A stretch of DNA of 38,929 bases from Caldilineales bacterium (lineage in GTDB: Bacteria; Chloroflexota; Anaerolineae; JAAEKA01): the NCBI GenBank assembly GCA_025055015.1, contig JANWYQ010000138.1, positions 1 through 38,929 on the forward strand, in the 5' to 3' direction. Shown here piece by piece: positions 27,144 to 35,872 of this stretch. The position numbers and the translations under genes are program-made. Numbering within the stretch: position 1 is the stretch's first letter; every line of letters begins with the position of its first letter. The notes beneath the pieces were generated by a model, which saw only the letters and a program-made list of their open reading frames with translations, did not search any database and was not told where the DNA came from.

Positions 27144-27632
27144 CTACGGGAGGGGGCTGTCGCTGCGCCTTGCGTGCAGCCAGCGCGCAGCGCGCTCCAA
27201 GATGCGAGCGTGGTCGAAGGCCAGGGGCGGCAGTGCCGCCAGCGGCCACCAGGCTGCGTCGGCGGCGTCGTCGCCCGCGGCCACGCCGGCCGCCTGCTCC
27301 GACGGGATCTCGGCCACGTAGGCCACGCTGATCACCCGACCGCGCGGGTCACGGCCGGGGTCGCCGAAGGTGTAGAGCTGTTCCAGGGGCACATCCCGCA
27401 GGCCGGTCTCCTCCCACAGCTCGCGGCCGGCCGACTGCTCCAGGGTCTCGTCCATCTCGATGAAGCCGCCCGGCAGGGCCCAGTGGTCGGCAAAGGGCGG
27501 CCGCCGACGGCGGATCAACAGCACGTGAGGCTGCCCGTTGCGCCGGGTGAAGAGGACGATGTCCACCGTCACCGACGGCCGGGGGTAGCCATCGGACGGC
27601 GAGCCGGGAGGAGGAACGGGCGGGAGCGACAT
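27144..27632 (-). CDS. Nudix hydrolase
   Basis: This 162-residue protein carries a complete Nudix box starting at GGFIEMDE and ending RELWEETGL (about residues 51-73), which coordinates Mg for pyrophosphate hydrolysis of nucleoside diphosphate derivatives. The extended strand VTVDIVLFTRRNGQPHVLLIRR matches the ADP-ribose/NAD-type subgroup in style, but the substrate cannot be assigned. The first 20 residues are Pro-rich. No ribosome site is seen before the ATG at 27632. A -10-like TGCTAAAAT on the minus strand (27718-27710) could be its promoter, back to back with the STAS gene promoter. Confidence 0.9.
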   Translation of the reverse strand: MSLPPVPPPGSPSDGYPRPSVTVDIVLFTRRNGQPHVLLIRRRRPPFADHWALPGGFIEMDETLEQSAGRELWEETGLRDVPLEQLYTFGDPGRDPRGRVISVAYVAEIPSEQAAGVAAGDDAADAAWWPLAALPPLAFDHARILERAARWLHARRSDSPLP

Positions 27633-27712
27633 GGGTGTGGTCGAGGCGGATCAGGCCGGTCCAGCCTTGACGGTCGGAACGGCCGCCCCTGCGCAGCAGC
27701 GACACGTGCATT

Positions 27713-27741
27713 TTAGCACAACGTCGGCTTTATGGTACACT
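27713..27741 (+). promoter_or_regulatory. Possible promoter of the STAS membrane protein gene
   Basis: TTAGCA (27713-27718), 17 bases, then TACACT (27736-27741). It overlaps a candidate minus-strand -10 box for the Nudix gene. Confidence 0.4.
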
Positions 27742-27793
27742 GAGCTTGTCCGTTTGTCAATCGCCTCTGCTACGTGTTCCTGACGAGGGTTCT

Positions 27794-28720
27794 ATGAGCT
27801 TATCTCGTACCGCCATCGGCCAGCGGGCTGCGGTGTTGGTCCGCGGCAAACTAGTTCTCGACGCCGGGCTGGCCGCACTGTTGGTGCTGACCCAGGGGCC
27901 CCAGCCCGCGCTGGCCGCCGTGGCCCTGGACGCCCTGAGCCTGCTGGCCTACGGCCGCGCGGTAGTGCGCTGGCCGGCCCTGGCCACCCTGGTCACCCTG
28001 ACGGCCTCGGCCCTGCTCCTCAGCCTGGCGCCGCTGGCGCTGGGTGCGCTGGGCCTGGCCCTGTGGACGCTGATCCCCCTCATCCCGCCGGCGGCCGGCT
28101 ACGTCCTCGGCCGTCCGCGGCAGGCCTGGCAGGCGGCAGGCCTAGCGGCCCTGGCGCTGGCTCTGGCGGTCGGGCTCCTGTGGCGCGAAGGGCAGCCGCT
28201 GACGCTGGCCCCATGGCACGTGGTGGCGCTGGGCGCCGGCCTGGCCGTCAGCCTGCTGGGCGTGAGCTGGCTGGTCGGCCACGCGTTCGGCGCAGACCAG
28301 CAGCCCGGCGGCCTGCTGGGAGAGCCTCTGGCGGTGGTGCGCGGGGTGTTGGTGGCGCCGCTGCTGCCCACGGTGGCGGCCATCGGCGAGGAGGCGCTGC
28401 AGGCCGAGCTCCGCGCGCTGATCCGCAGCCAGGCCCCCCGCTGGGTGGTGCTAGACCTGGCCGGCGCGGACACGCTCAGCGGGCACGACCTTGCGGCGGT
28501 GGAGCACGCAGCTGTGGCCAACACCTCGGCCCAGTGCACGGTGGTGCTGGCGCGGCCGCCCCTGGACGCAGTGAGCCATCTGGACGTGGCCCAGCCCCTG
28601 ATCGGCCGCGCCGAGCGGTTTGCTACGGTGCCTCAGGCGGTGGAGGCAGGCCTGCGTCGGCTGGGATGGACCCAGGCCACCGAGCAAGGGCAGCGGGTGG
28701 TGACGACGTATTTTCCGTGA
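27794..28720 (+). CDS. Membrane protein with C-terminal STAS-like domain
   Basis: This 308-residue protein has an N-terminal membrane region of about six hydrophobic segments (residues 20-165), then a soluble C-terminal domain from about 180. That domain reads VVRGVLVAPLLPTV, then WVVLDLAGADTLSGHDLAAVEHA and CTVVLARPP. These match the strand-helix order of RsbR/RsbS-type STAS domains, whose helix-capping Ser/Thr region (here DTLSG) can be phosphorylated by RsbT-like kinases. A membrane-tethered sensor for a partner-switching cascade is a fair guess; no kinase is nearby. The ATG at 27794 has GAGG 6 bases upstream. Confidence 0.7.
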   Translation: MSLSRTAIGQRAAVLVRGKLVLDAGLAALLVLTQGPQPALAAVALDALSLLAYGRAVVRWPALATLVTLTASALLLSLAPLALGALGLALWTLIPLIPPAAGYVLGRPRQAWQAAGLAALALALAVGLLWREGQPLTLAPWHVVALGAGLAVSLLGVSWLVGHAFGADQQPGGLLGEPLAVVRGVLVAPLLPTVAAIGEEALQAELRALIRSQAPRWVVLDLAGADTLSGHDLAAVEHAAVANTSAQCTVVLARPPLDAVSHLDVAQPLIGRAERFATVPQAVEAGLRRLGWTQATEQGQRVVTTYFP

Positions 28721-28734
28721 TGCGCGGTGAGCAG

Positions 28735-29925
28735 CTAGAGCAGCCGGTGGGGCGTCGGGGGCTGTAGGTCGAGCCGGGCCAGGCGGCGGAAGGAGAAGGG
28801 GTTGTCCCGGTCGTCCACCGCGCCGGTCACCAGGTCGGCCAGGAGGCGGCCGCCCCCCGGCGCGGCCATGATGCCGTGGCCGCCGTAGCCGCAGTTGAAG
28901 TACAGCCCGGGGATGTCGGGGTGCGGGCCGATGATGGGCTTGTCGTCAGGGGTCTCCGTGTACTGGCCCGCCGTGAGGTACACCTGGCCGACCTTGAGGG
29001 TCTCCGCCACCTGCTCCCAGAAGGGGCACAGGCGGGACACGGCCTCCATCACCTCGTGCACGAAGGCGGGGTTGGCGCGCACGTCGTCCGTCGGCTCGCC
29101 GGGCGGCTCGTGGGGCTGGGCCCAGGCCAGGGCCGCGCCCGGCCGCTCCGGCCGCCAATGCGCGCCGGTATCCTGGTCAATCACCATGGGCGCGGTCTGG
29201 GGGATCAGAGGATGCTCGCCGATGGTCACCCGGTGGCGCCGCACGTTGCGCAGGGGCAGGTCCACGCCCAGCAGCGCAGCCACGCGGCCGCTGTACGGCC
29301 CCGCCGCAATCACCACGACGTCGGCGGCGATGGGCCCGCGCGTCGTCTCCACGCCGACGACACGGCCGCCCGCCAGCCGAAAGCCGGTCGCCTCGGCGCG
29401 GGTGACCACCCTGGCGCCCGACGCGCGCGCGAAGCCTAGGGCTGCCTCATGGGCCGCCAGCCAGCCGTCGCGCTGGCGGTAGGTGGCGGCGGTCACCGCG
29501 TCGCTCACGTAGGGAAAGCGCCGCCGCACCTCGCGGCCGTCCAGGAGCTCCACGTCGGTCAGGCCAAGGCCGTGCTGCAGCGCCACCCGCCGGCCCAGCG
29601 CCTCCATGCCGTCGGGCCGCGCCGTGAGGAACAGGTAGCCTGGCTGGTGCACGCCCAGGTCGCAGTCGGGCAGGCCCACCCGCTCGGCAAAGCGCTCGTA
29701 GAACTCGATGCTCTCCCGCATCATGGCCACATTCTCCGGCTCCATCCACTGGGCGCGCATCGCCTCCATGGACCGGGCGGTGGTGAGGCTGGCCAGGGCG
29801 GGCAAGCGCTCAACGATGACCGGCCGCAAGCCGGCGCGGCTCAGGAAGAAGGCCGCCGCCGTGCCGGCGATGCCGCCGCCGACGATTACTGCATCGGCTG
29901 AGGGGGGAAGATCAGATGTGTTCAT
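28735..29925 (-). CDS. DadA-like FAD-dependent amine/amino-acid oxidoreductase
   Basis: This is a 396-residue DAO-family flavoenzyme. The ADP-binding motif VIVGGGIAGTAAAFFLSRAG lies at about residues 13-32. The second FAD segment is VVVIAAGPYSGRVAALLG, and the C-terminal flavin motif is YFNCGYGGHGIMAAPGGG. Relatives oxidise D-amino acids, sarcosine or glycine. No membrane anchor is present. I use the ATG at 29925 just before the fold; an in-frame GTG at 29949 adds only eight residues, and neither has a clear ribosome site. It converges on the STAS gene with a 14-base gap. Confidence 0.88.
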   Translation of the reverse strand: MNTSDLPPSADAVIVGGGIAGTAAAFFLSRAGLRPVIVERLPALASLTTARSMEAMRAQWMEPENVAMMRESIEFYERFAERVGLPDCDLGVHQPGYLFLTARPDGMEALGRRVALQHGLGLTDVELLDGREVRRRFPYVSDAVTAATYRQRDGWLAAHEAALGFARASGARVVTRAEATGFRLAGGRVVGVETTRGPIAADVVVIAAGPYSGRVAALLGVDLPLRNVRRHRVTIGEHPLIPQTAPMVIDQDTGAHWRPERPGAALAWAQPHEPPGEPTDDVRANPAFVHEVMEAVSRLCPFWEQVAETLKVGQVYLTAGQYTETPDDKPIIGPHPDIPGLYFNCGYGGHGIMAAPGGGRLLADLVTGAVDDRDNPFSFRRLARLDLQPPTPHRLL

Positions 29926-30021
29926 GGCATGCGGGGAGACAACACCCACTTTGTGTCGAGACGCCCATCGGTCGCCGGAGCGGGGCGGGATGCCCTGGAG
30001 AGCGCTGGGCGGGGGGCGGTG

Positions 30022-30285
30022 TCAGCGCCGGCGGCGCCTGCGCAGGTAGCGGGCCACGCCGTACAAGCTGATGGCCACCCAAGCGGCCTCGACCACCACC
30101 GAGGCCAAGTTCCAGTCGAAGAAGAGGGAGAACAGGATCAGCGACGAGCCCAGCAGGTTGCCGAGGGAGTAGGCCAGCTGCTCAGGCGCCAGGCGGCCGC
30201 TTTGGGTCAGGAAGTAGACCAGCAGGATGCAGACTACGCCCGCCAGGCCCAGCGCATCAGGGAGGGCGTCCACCACAGAGGTCAT
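30022..30285 (-). CDS. CBU_0592-type small membrane protein
   Basis: This 87-residue protein has three hydrophobic segments (about residues 10-30, 36-56 and 58-78) and an unusual all-arginine end (six consecutive arginines). The pattern of a glycine-containing first helix, a YSLGNLLGSSLILFSL middle and a WNLASVVVEAAW third helix matches the CBU_0592 family, whose function is unknown. Its ATG overlaps the stop of the acetyltransferase gene by 4 bases (ATGA), so the two are translationally coupled. Confidence 0.8.
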   Translation of the reverse strand: MTSVVDALPDALGLAGVVCILLVYFLTQSGRLAPEQLAYSLGNLLGSSLILFSLFFDWNLASVVVEAAWVAISLYGVARYLRRRRRR

Positions 30286-31556
30286 GCTGCGTCCACCCCG
30301 TCCGTCGAGGCAAGCTGGGCTAACAGGGCGTCGTCCGCTCGGCGGGCGACCAGGTAGCGACGCTCGCCGTCCACACCCACGTCGGTGAGGACGTAGCGGT
30401 CGGCGGTCCAGCCCAGATAGCGGGCGAAGAGGCGGTCGGTGGCCTCGCGCCAGCGCAGGGCCAGGCCAGGCGCCTCGGCCTGCAGCTCCGTCCAGCGGGG
30501 CGGGATCTCCACGGCGATGGCGTCCGCGTCGGCGTCCAGCCGCCGCGCCTCAGGCCCGTCGTTCACCCGCACTACCGAGGGGTCGTCGCGCAAGTCCAGC
30601 ACGTGGGCCTTGGCGTCGGCGCGCAGGGCCGGCGCCACGCGACGGCTGGCGATGGTCCAGGTAACGCCCAGCCGCGAGGCGGTCACCCGATTGAGGACGT
30701 TGACGAAGGGATAGTAGCCGGGCAGGTGGACGGCCGCTACTGCCCGCAGCCGGCCCACGTTCAGCGCGGCGTTGGCAAACTGCAGGGGATCGAAGGTCCA
30801 GTGCACCACGTCGATGCCGAGCTGGCGGGCCAGCTGCGCTTGGCCCAGCTTCAGCGCCGTGGCGACGCCGTGGTGCCGGGCATCGGGCGAAACGGCCAGG
30901 ACCTGCGACTCTAGGCGAAAGCCCGGCGACTGCACCCACAACGCCGACGGCAAGGGCCAGCCGCTGAAGGCGTAGAAGCCGAAGAGGAAGCCCAACATCC
31001 GGTCGCCGCTGTGCGCCACCAGGGACTGCACCGAGCCAAAGCCGACGGAGTGGATGTCCACCGGGTAGAGGGTGTCCGGCTCGCCCTGCCACACTGCGGC
31101 CTGGAGGGCGCGAATAGCGCGCGCGTCGGCCTCGCCGGGACGAGCCAGGTAGAGGTCGTCGGCCCGGTGGCCCGCCAGGAGCTCGGCGCGATAGGTCTGC
31201 GGCTCCGTAGGATCGTAGAACTCGGCGCGGTCGCCGGCCAGCAGCTGCTCGACCTGGGCGACAAGCTCCGAGGGGCTGGCCTCGCCGAGCGATCCCAGGC
31301 GATGGTAGCGCAGGGTGTAGATGCGTCGGCCGGCCTCCACACGCCGCGGGAGCAGGAAGCCAACGCCAAGGATGCGGCTGCCCCGCTGCGCGACCACCAC
31401 GTGGCCGCCGATGCGAGGCAAGGTGGCCTTGACGAAGTGGGGGGGCAGGAGGGTCGGGTTGTGGGGCGCACCCAGCAGGCGCCGTACCCGGTCCACCTCC
31501 GCCTCCCACCGGTCGCCGTTGGGCTGCAAGAAGCTGAGAGTTAGGGAAGCAACCAC
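30282..31556 (-). CDS. Double-domain GNAT acetyltransferase (COG3375-like C-terminal part)
   Basis: This 424-residue protein is longer than the roughly 270 residues usual for the COG3375 family. The C-terminal part from about residue 135 starts LYLARPGEADARAIRALQ, carries the acetyl-CoA loop region SPDARHHGVATALK, and has the family signature WTFDPLQFANAALNVGRLRA. The first 130 residues contain a separate strand pair (GGHVVVAQRGSRILGVGFLL) suggesting a second, degenerate GNAT fold. The acyl acceptor is unknown. It starts at GTG 31556 without an obvious ribosome site, 22 bases after pepT, and overlaps the next gene by 4 bases. Confidence 0.78.
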   Translation of the reverse strand: MVASLTLSFLQPNGDRWEAEVDRVRRLLGAPHNPTLLPPHFVKATLPRIGGHVVVAQRGSRILGVGFLLPRRVEAGRRIYTLRYHRLGSLGEASPSELVAQVEQLLAGDRAEFYDPTEPQTYRAELLAGHRADDLYLARPGEADARAIRALQAAVWQGEPDTLYPVDIHSVGFGSVQSLVAHSGDRMLGFLFGFYAFSGWPLPSALWVQSPGFRLESQVLAVSPDARHHGVATALKLGQAQLARQLGIDVVHWTFDPLQFANAALNVGRLRAVAAVHLPGYYPFVNVLNRVTASRLGVTWTIASRRVAPALRADAKAHVLDLRDDPSVVRVNDGPEARRLDADADAIAVEIPPRWTELQAEAPGLALRWREATDRLFARYLGWTADRYVLTDVGVDGERRYLVARRADDALLAQLASTDGVDAA

Positions 31557-31578
31557 CGCAGAGCCTGGCCGTCAAGAG

Positions 31579-32844
31579 CTACGCGCGGCGCCGCGGCGCC
31601 TGGCCCCAGAGCTGGGCCAGGTGCAGGCACACGGCCGTGGCGCGGGCCATGTCGTGAAGGCTGACCCACTCCAGGGGGCCGTGGACCTCGTGCATGCCGG
31701 TGAAGATGTTGGGGGTGGGCACGCCCAGCTCGGTGAGGCGCGAGCCGTCGGTGCCTCCGCGCACGGGGTCGTCGAAGGGCTCGATGCCGACCAGGCGGCA
31801 GGCCTGCTGGGCCAGCTCCACCGGCCGCATGTCGTTGACCAGCCAGTAGCGCATGTTGCGGTACTGCGACGTGATGGTGCACTCGATGCGCGCGGCCGGC
31901 GCGTCGGCCGCCACCACCGCGCACGCCTGGCGCAGCAGGTCCGCGTGGCTCTGCAGCCCCTCCAGCTCGAAGTCGCGCAGCAGGAAGTACAGCTGCGCCT
32001 GGGCGACGTTGCCCTCGATCTGGTAGCAGTGCAGGAAGCCCTCGCGGCCCTCGGTGGTCTCCGGGGTGCGGGTGTGGGTGGGCAACGTCTCCAGCAGCCG
32101 CGCCGCCAGGCTGAGCGCGTTCACCATCTTGCCCTTGGCCGTGCCGGGATGGGCGGACACGCCGGTGATGGTCACTACGGCCTTGTCGGCCGAGAAGGTC
32201 TCGTAGGTGATGGCGCCCGTGTCGCCGCCGTCCAGGGTGTAGGCCACGTCGGCGGCCAGGTCGGCTGGCAGGTCGGGGTGCACCCCGCGGCCGATCTCCT
32301 CGTCGGGGGTGAAGGCCACCCGCACCGGCCCGTGGGGCAGCTCGGGGTGACGCAGCAGCTCGGCGGCCAAGGTCATGACGATGGCCACGCCGGCCTTGTC
32401 GTCGGCGCCCAGCAGGGTAGCGCCGCTGGCGGTGACGATGTCCTCGCCGATCTTCTTGGCGAGGGGCGGGCTGACCGCCGGCGAGAGCACCTGGCTCGGG
32501 TCGTCGGGCAGGACGATGGGCCGGCCGTCATAGCTGCGATGCACGATGGGCTTGACGCCGGCGCCGGGGAAGGCGGGCGCGGTGTCCACGTGGGCCAGGA
32601 AGGCCACGGTGGGCAGATCCTGGGCCGGCAGCGTGGCGGGAATGGTGCCCAGCACCGTGCCGTAGTCGGTGACCCGCACGTCGGCCACGCCCAGCCCGCG
32701 CAGCTCGTCGGCCAGCAGACGGAGCAGGTCCCACTGCTTGGCCGTGCTGGGAGTGGTAGTGGAGAACTCGTCGCTCTGGGTGTCAATCTGCACGTAGCGC
32801 AGGAAACGCTCCTCCAGCTCGGGGAGCACGGAATGGATGTTCAT
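31579..32844 (-). CDS. pepT: Peptidase T (tripeptide aminopeptidase, M20)
   Basis: This 421-residue zinc aminopeptidase releases N-terminal residues from tripeptides in the cytoplasm. Metal-binding motifs are FLAHVDTAP (about 79-87), LLGADDKAGVA (about 140-150) and PDEEIGRGV (about 174-182). The length is close to the usual 405-420. It leads a three-gene unit with the GNAT and CBU_0592-like genes and follows msrA by 31 bases, so all four may share one transcript from the promoter near 33539-33567. Confidence 0.94.
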   Translation of the reverse strand: MNIHSVLPELEERFLRYVQIDTQSDEFSTTTPSTAKQWDLLRLLADELRGLGVADVRVTDYGTVLGTIPATLPAQDLPTVAFLAHVDTAPAFPGAGVKPIVHRSYDGRPIVLPDDPSQVLSPAVSPPLAKKIGEDIVTASGATLLGADDKAGVAIVMTLAAELLRHPELPHGPVRVAFTPDEEIGRGVHPDLPADLAADVAYTLDGGDTGAITYETFSADKAVVTITGVSAHPGTAKGKMVNALSLAARLLETLPTHTRTPETTEGREGFLHCYQIEGNVAQAQLYFLLRDFELEGLQSHADLLRQACAVVAADAPAARIECTITSQYRNMRYWLVNDMRPVELAQQACRLVGIEPFDDPVRGGTDGSRLTELGVPTPNIFTGMHEVHGPLEWVSLHDMARATAVCLHLAQLWGQAPRRRA

Positions 32845-32875
32845 GGGATGCGAATGCCTTCCGGGACGAGGGGTC

Positions 32876-33463
32876 TTACGCCTTGAGCCGGTGAGCGAAC
32901 TTCTGGCGGAACTTGCTCACCTTGGGGGCGATTACCACCTGGCAGTAGGGCTGGTATGGGTTGTTGACGAAGTACTCCTGGTGGTAGTCCTCCGCCATGT
33001 AGAAGGCCTCGAAGGGCACGACTTGGGTGACGATAGGGTTGGGCCAGATGCGGGCGGCGTTCAGCTCGCGGATGGTCTCCTCGGCGATGGCCTTCTGCTC
33101 CGGGGTGTGGTAGAAGATCACCGAGCGATACTGGGTGCCCACATCGGCGCCCTGGCGGTTGAGGGTGGTGGGGTCGTGGATGGCAAAGAACACCTCCAGC
33201 AGCTCCCGATAGGAGATCTGCTGCGGGTCGAAGGTGATCTGCACGACCTCGGCGTGGCCGGTGTTGCCGGTGCACACCTGCTTGTAGGTGGGGTTGGGTA
33301 CCCAGCCGCCGGAGTAGCCCGACTCCACGTGTTCCACGCCCTGGAGCTGGTCGAAGACCGCCTCCAGGCACCAGAAGCAGCCGCCGCCCAGGGTGGCTAC
33401 CTCGCGCGCGGGGGCTGGGGAAGAAGCAGCTGCTGCCGAAACGGCAGGAGTTTGAGAGGTCAT
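32876..33463 (-). CDS. msrA: Peptide-methionine (S)-S-oxide reductase MsrA
   Basis: This 195-residue repair enzyme reduces methionine-S-sulfoxide in proteins. The active site is GCFWCLE with nucleophile Cys29; GTQYRS and the [14 protein letters not shown] region follow. The first 20 residues are a low-complexity Ala/Ser/Pro lead without membrane character, so the protein is cytoplasmic. The ATG 33463 has AAGGAAA 8-9 bases upstream. The open frame extends far upstream to 33925, but the sequence there reads as promoter and 5' region of the divergent transporter, so I reject the long form. Confidence 0.95.
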   Translation of the reverse strand: MTSQTPAVSAAAASSPAPAREVATLGGGCFWCLEAVFDQLQGVEHVESGYSGGWVPNPTYKQVCTGNTGHAEVVQITFDPQQISYRELLEVFFAIHDPTTLNRQGADVGTQYRSVIFYHTPEQKAIAEETIRELNAARIWPNPIVTQVVPFEAFYMAEDYHQEYFVNNPYQPYCQVVIAPKVSKFRQKFAHRLKA

Positions 33464-33538
33464 CGGCGGTTTTCCTTGGGTTCGAACGTTGCGAACAGCC
33501 AGCTTGAGGCCAGAGGATCGCCCTGGCCTGGTGCAACC

Positions 33539-33567
33539 AGTATACACCAGTTTAGCGGCGGTGGAAA
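33539..33567 (-). promoter_or_regulatory. Possible promoter of the msrA-pepT gene group
   Basis: On the minus strand TTTCCA (33567-33562), 17 bases, then TATACT (33544-33539). The -10 is good and the -35 is weak. Confidence 0.4.
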
Positions 33568-33645
33568 GCGTAGTCTGTAGGTGACCTGACGGGGGAGACG
33601 CACGGTGGCCAGCCAGAGGAATGGTCCGACGGCCGGACAGCAAAT

Positions 33646-33675
33646 TTGCGCTTTTTGCCACAAATGTTGTATAAT
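33646..33675 (+). promoter_or_regulatory. Promoter of the DASS transporter gene
   Basis: TTGCGC (33646-33651), 18 bases, then a perfect TATAAT (33670-33675). It implies a leader of about 160 bases before the ATG at 33841. A second -10-like AAAAT at about 33695 follows. Confidence 0.65.
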
Positions 33676-33699
33676 CGCAGTGCCAGATTGTGATAAAAT

Positions 33700-33787
33700 G
33701 CACCAGTAGTTCACAGGCTGCACCTGCTGGTGCTGCGCAGCCCGGCCGAGAAGCAACGTGGCGCTTCTGGTCACTCTCTCGGCTGGG
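33700..33787 (+). promoter_or_regulatory. Structured 5' leader of the DASS transporter
   Basis: Two helices can form: a 7-bp stem GCACCAG 33700-33706 with CTGGTGC 33727-33733, and an 11-bp stem 33741-33751 with 33777-33787 containing a single G-U pair. Inside the second, AAGC 33751-33754 can pair with GCTT 33763-33766. No known riboswitch class is recognised. No T run follows, so any control would not be by simple termination. Confidence 0.45.
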
Positions 33788-33840
33788 TCCCTTTGACATC
33801 GCTGTCCTCGACGACACCTCAGCTACGAAAGGAGAGAAAA

Positions 33841-35286
33841 ATGAAATCCATCCCCTGGAAAGCGATCCTTCCGGTCCTGGTTGCGGTGGTGGTGGCGCTG
33901 ATCCCCGCCCCCGAAGGGCTGGCACCCTATGCGTGGTACTACTTCGCCATCTTCCTAGGCGTGATCGTGGGCCTGGTGCTGGAGCCGCTGCCGGCGGCCG
34001 CCATCGGCCTGATCGGCGTGGTGTTGATCGGTGTGCTGGGCCTGGCCTTTTCGCCGGAGCAGCGCGCAGATCCGAAGTTCGACCTGCCGGGCGAGGCCAT
34101 CAAGTGGGTGCTCGGCGGCTTCTCCAACACCACCGTCTGGCTGATCTTCGCGGCGTTCATGTTCGCCATGGGCTACGAGAAGACTGGCCTCGGTCGCCGG
34201 GTCGCCCTGTTTCTGGTGCAGCGGCTGGGCAAGCGTACCCTAGGCCTGGGCTACGCAGTGACGCTGTCCGACCTTGTGCTGGCGCCTTTCACCCCCTCCA
34301 ACACGGCGCGCAGCGGCGGCACCATCTTTCCGGTGATACGCAACATCCCCGGCCTGTACGGCTCGGAGCCGGGCGAAACTGCGCGCAAGATCGGCTCCTA
34401 CATCATGTGGACAGCGCTGGCGGCCACCTGCGTCACCAGCTCCATGTTCCTTACCGGCCTGGCGCCTAACTTGCTGGCCGTGGAGCTGGTGAACAAGACG
34501 GTGAACATGCAGATCACGTGGATACAGTGGTTCACCGGCTTCCTGCCGGTGGGTGTGATCCTGTTGCTGGCCCTGCCGTGGCTGGTGTACAAGCTCTATC
34601 CGCCGGAGATCAAGGGCAGCACCGAGGTGCCGGAGTGGGCGCGGCAGGAGCTGGCCAAGATGGGCAAGTTGAGCCGACAGGAGATCGTCATGGCGGCGCT
34701 GGCGTTGCTGGCCCTGCTCTTGTGGATCTTGGGCCGCAGCTTCATTGACGCCACCATGGTGGCCCTGGCCGTCATCTGTCTCATGCTGCTGTTCGGCGTG
34801 GTGAAGTGGAACGACGTGCTGGGCAACAAAGCAGCCTGGAACGTGTTGGTGTGGTTTGCCACCCTGGTGACCTTGGCCGGCGGGCTGAACAAGGTCGGCT
34901 TCATCCCCTGGCTGTCCAACCAGGCGGCCGGCGCTTTGGAGGGCCTGCCCGTGACGGTGGTGATGGTGGCGCTGGCGGTGCTGTTCTTCTTCATCCACTA
35001 CTTCTTCGCCAGCATCACGGCCCAGACCACAGCAGTGCTGCCGGTGGTTCTGGCGGTGGGCGCCGCCGTGCCGGGGATGCCTGTCACGCTGCTGGCCTTG
35101 TTGCTGTGCTACACCCTGGGCATCATGGGCATCATCACGCCCTATGCCACCGGCCCTAGCCCGGTGTACTTCGGCAGCGGCTTCATCGCCCGCCGCGACT
35201 TCTGGTTGCTGGGCCTGATCTTCGGTGTCATCTTCCTGGCCGTGCTGCTGATCATCGGCCTGCCCTATCTGTCTATCTTCTACTGA
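33841..35286 (+). CDS. DASS/CitT-family anion (dicarboxylate) transporter
   Basis: This 481-residue inner-membrane protein has about 11-12 hydrophobic segments. The [19 protein letters not shown] segment around residues 153-171 and the C-terminal [17 protein letters not shown] repeat are the paired substrate-binding SNT/T-containing regions of divalent anion:Na+ symporters and the 2-oxoglutarate/malate translocator subgroup. Succinate, malate or 2-oxoglutarate are likely substrates; which one cannot be read from sequence. AAAGGAGAG sits 5 bases before the ATG. It is a single-gene unit framed by its own promoter and an intrinsic terminator. Confidence 0.92.
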   Translation: MKSIPWKAILPVLVAVVVALIPAPEGLAPYAWYYFAIFLGVIVGLVLEPLPAAAIGLIGVVLIGVLGLAFSPEQRADPKFDLPGEAIKWVLGGFSNTTVWLIFAAFMFAMGYEKTGLGRRVALFLVQRLGKRTLGLGYAVTLSDLVLAPFTPSNTARSGGTIFPVIRNIPGLYGSEPGETARKIGSYIMWTALAATCVTSSMFLTGLAPNLLAVELVNKTVNMQITWIQWFTGFLPVGVILLLALPWLVYKLYPPEIKGSTEVPEWARQELAKMGKLSRQEIVMAALALLALLLWILGRSFIDATMVALAVICLMLLFGVVKWNDVLGNKAAWNVLVWFATLVTLAGGLNKVGFIPWLSNQAAGALEGLPVTVVMVALAVLFFFIHYFFASITAQTTAVLPVVLAVGAAVPGMPVTLLALLLCYTLGIMGIITPYATGPSPVYFGSGFIARRDFWLLGLIFGVIFLAVLLIIGLPYLSIFY

Positions 35287-35315
35287 TCGAGATGAGATTT
35301 CTCGACCAGCGTACA

Positions 35316-35354
35316 CGGCAGCTAGCTTCGCAGCCGGCTAGCTGCCGTTTTTTT
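35316..35354 (+). terminator. Intrinsic terminator of the DASS transporter gene
   Basis: A perfect 11-bp stem, CGGCAGCTAGC (35316-35326) with GCTAGCTGCCG (35337-35347), is followed directly by seven T residues (35348-35354). It begins 30 bases after the stop codon and is the only textbook terminator I found in the window. Confidence 0.95.
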
Positions 35355-35411
35355 CCGCTGGTGTTGGTGGACACTCTGGTTCGCGACGATGGCCAAAGGT
35401 CTCGCAGACCA

Positions 35412-35440
35412 TTGACTAGCGACCAAGTTTGTGATAGAAT
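35412..35440 (+). promoter_or_regulatory. Promoter of the wHTH-DUF364 operon
   Basis: TTGACT (35412-35417), 17 bases, then TAGAAT (35435-35440), preceded by TG. A start near 35447 leaves a leader of about 50 bases. Confidence 0.75.
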
Positions 35441-35498
35441 GAACACAAACATCGTACTTTCTCGCACAAACATCTCCGTCTAGAGAGGCAGGCGCCCC

Positions 35499-35864
35499 AT
35501 GCTCTCACCGGCTTCTTCCAACTCGGCGCTGGACGAGGTACGCAGAAGCTGCGCCCTCTGCGACACTGTGGACAGCTGGACGAAGCTCTACTTGCTGATG
35601 TGGTTCTGCGACCACCCGTCCCAGCGGCCGACGGCCGCCGACCTGGCTGAGCGGCTCTGCCTCGGCGACACCATTGCCTGTAGGCAGGTGCTCGAGGCGC
35701 TGCAGCGGGCCGGCTTTCTGGTGGAGCAAGGGGAACGCTGGGCCCTGTCAAGGACGCAGGAGGTCCAAGAGTGTCTGGCCTCCCTGCGCAGCCGCTTCGT
35801 GGATCCGCTAGCCCGCCAAGAGCTGATCGAGCGCATCCGCCGTCTTCAGGCGCGGGGGGTTTAG
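35499..35864 (+). CDS. Small winged-helix protein with N-terminal CxxC
   Basis: This 121-residue protein has a central part (about residues 27-82) reading as a winged helix: a hydrophobic first helix KLYLLMWFCDHP, then TAADLAERLCL, the recognition-helix candidate TIACRQVLEALQRAGFL and a short wing VEQGERWALS. Before it lies Cys-Ala-Leu-Cys (CALC, about 18-21), a potential metal or redox site. The C-terminus is a charged helix suited to dimerisation. It is probably a DNA-binding regulator. It has its own strong promoter and is followed after 8 bases by the DUF364 gene, so the two likely act together. Confidence 0.75.
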   Translation: MLSPASSNSALDEVRRSCALCDTVDSWTKLYLLMWFCDHPSQRPTAADLAERLCLGDTIACRQVLEALQRAGFLVEQGERWALSRTQEVQECLASLRSRFVDPLARQELIERIRRLQARGV

Positions 35865-35872
35865 GTCTGGCC

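Noticed and set aside
32876-33925. MsrA extended to 349 residues
   Set aside because: The extra upstream part covers the divergent promoter and leader of the DASS gene and has no protein character; the ATG at 33463 has a ribosome site and gives the family length.
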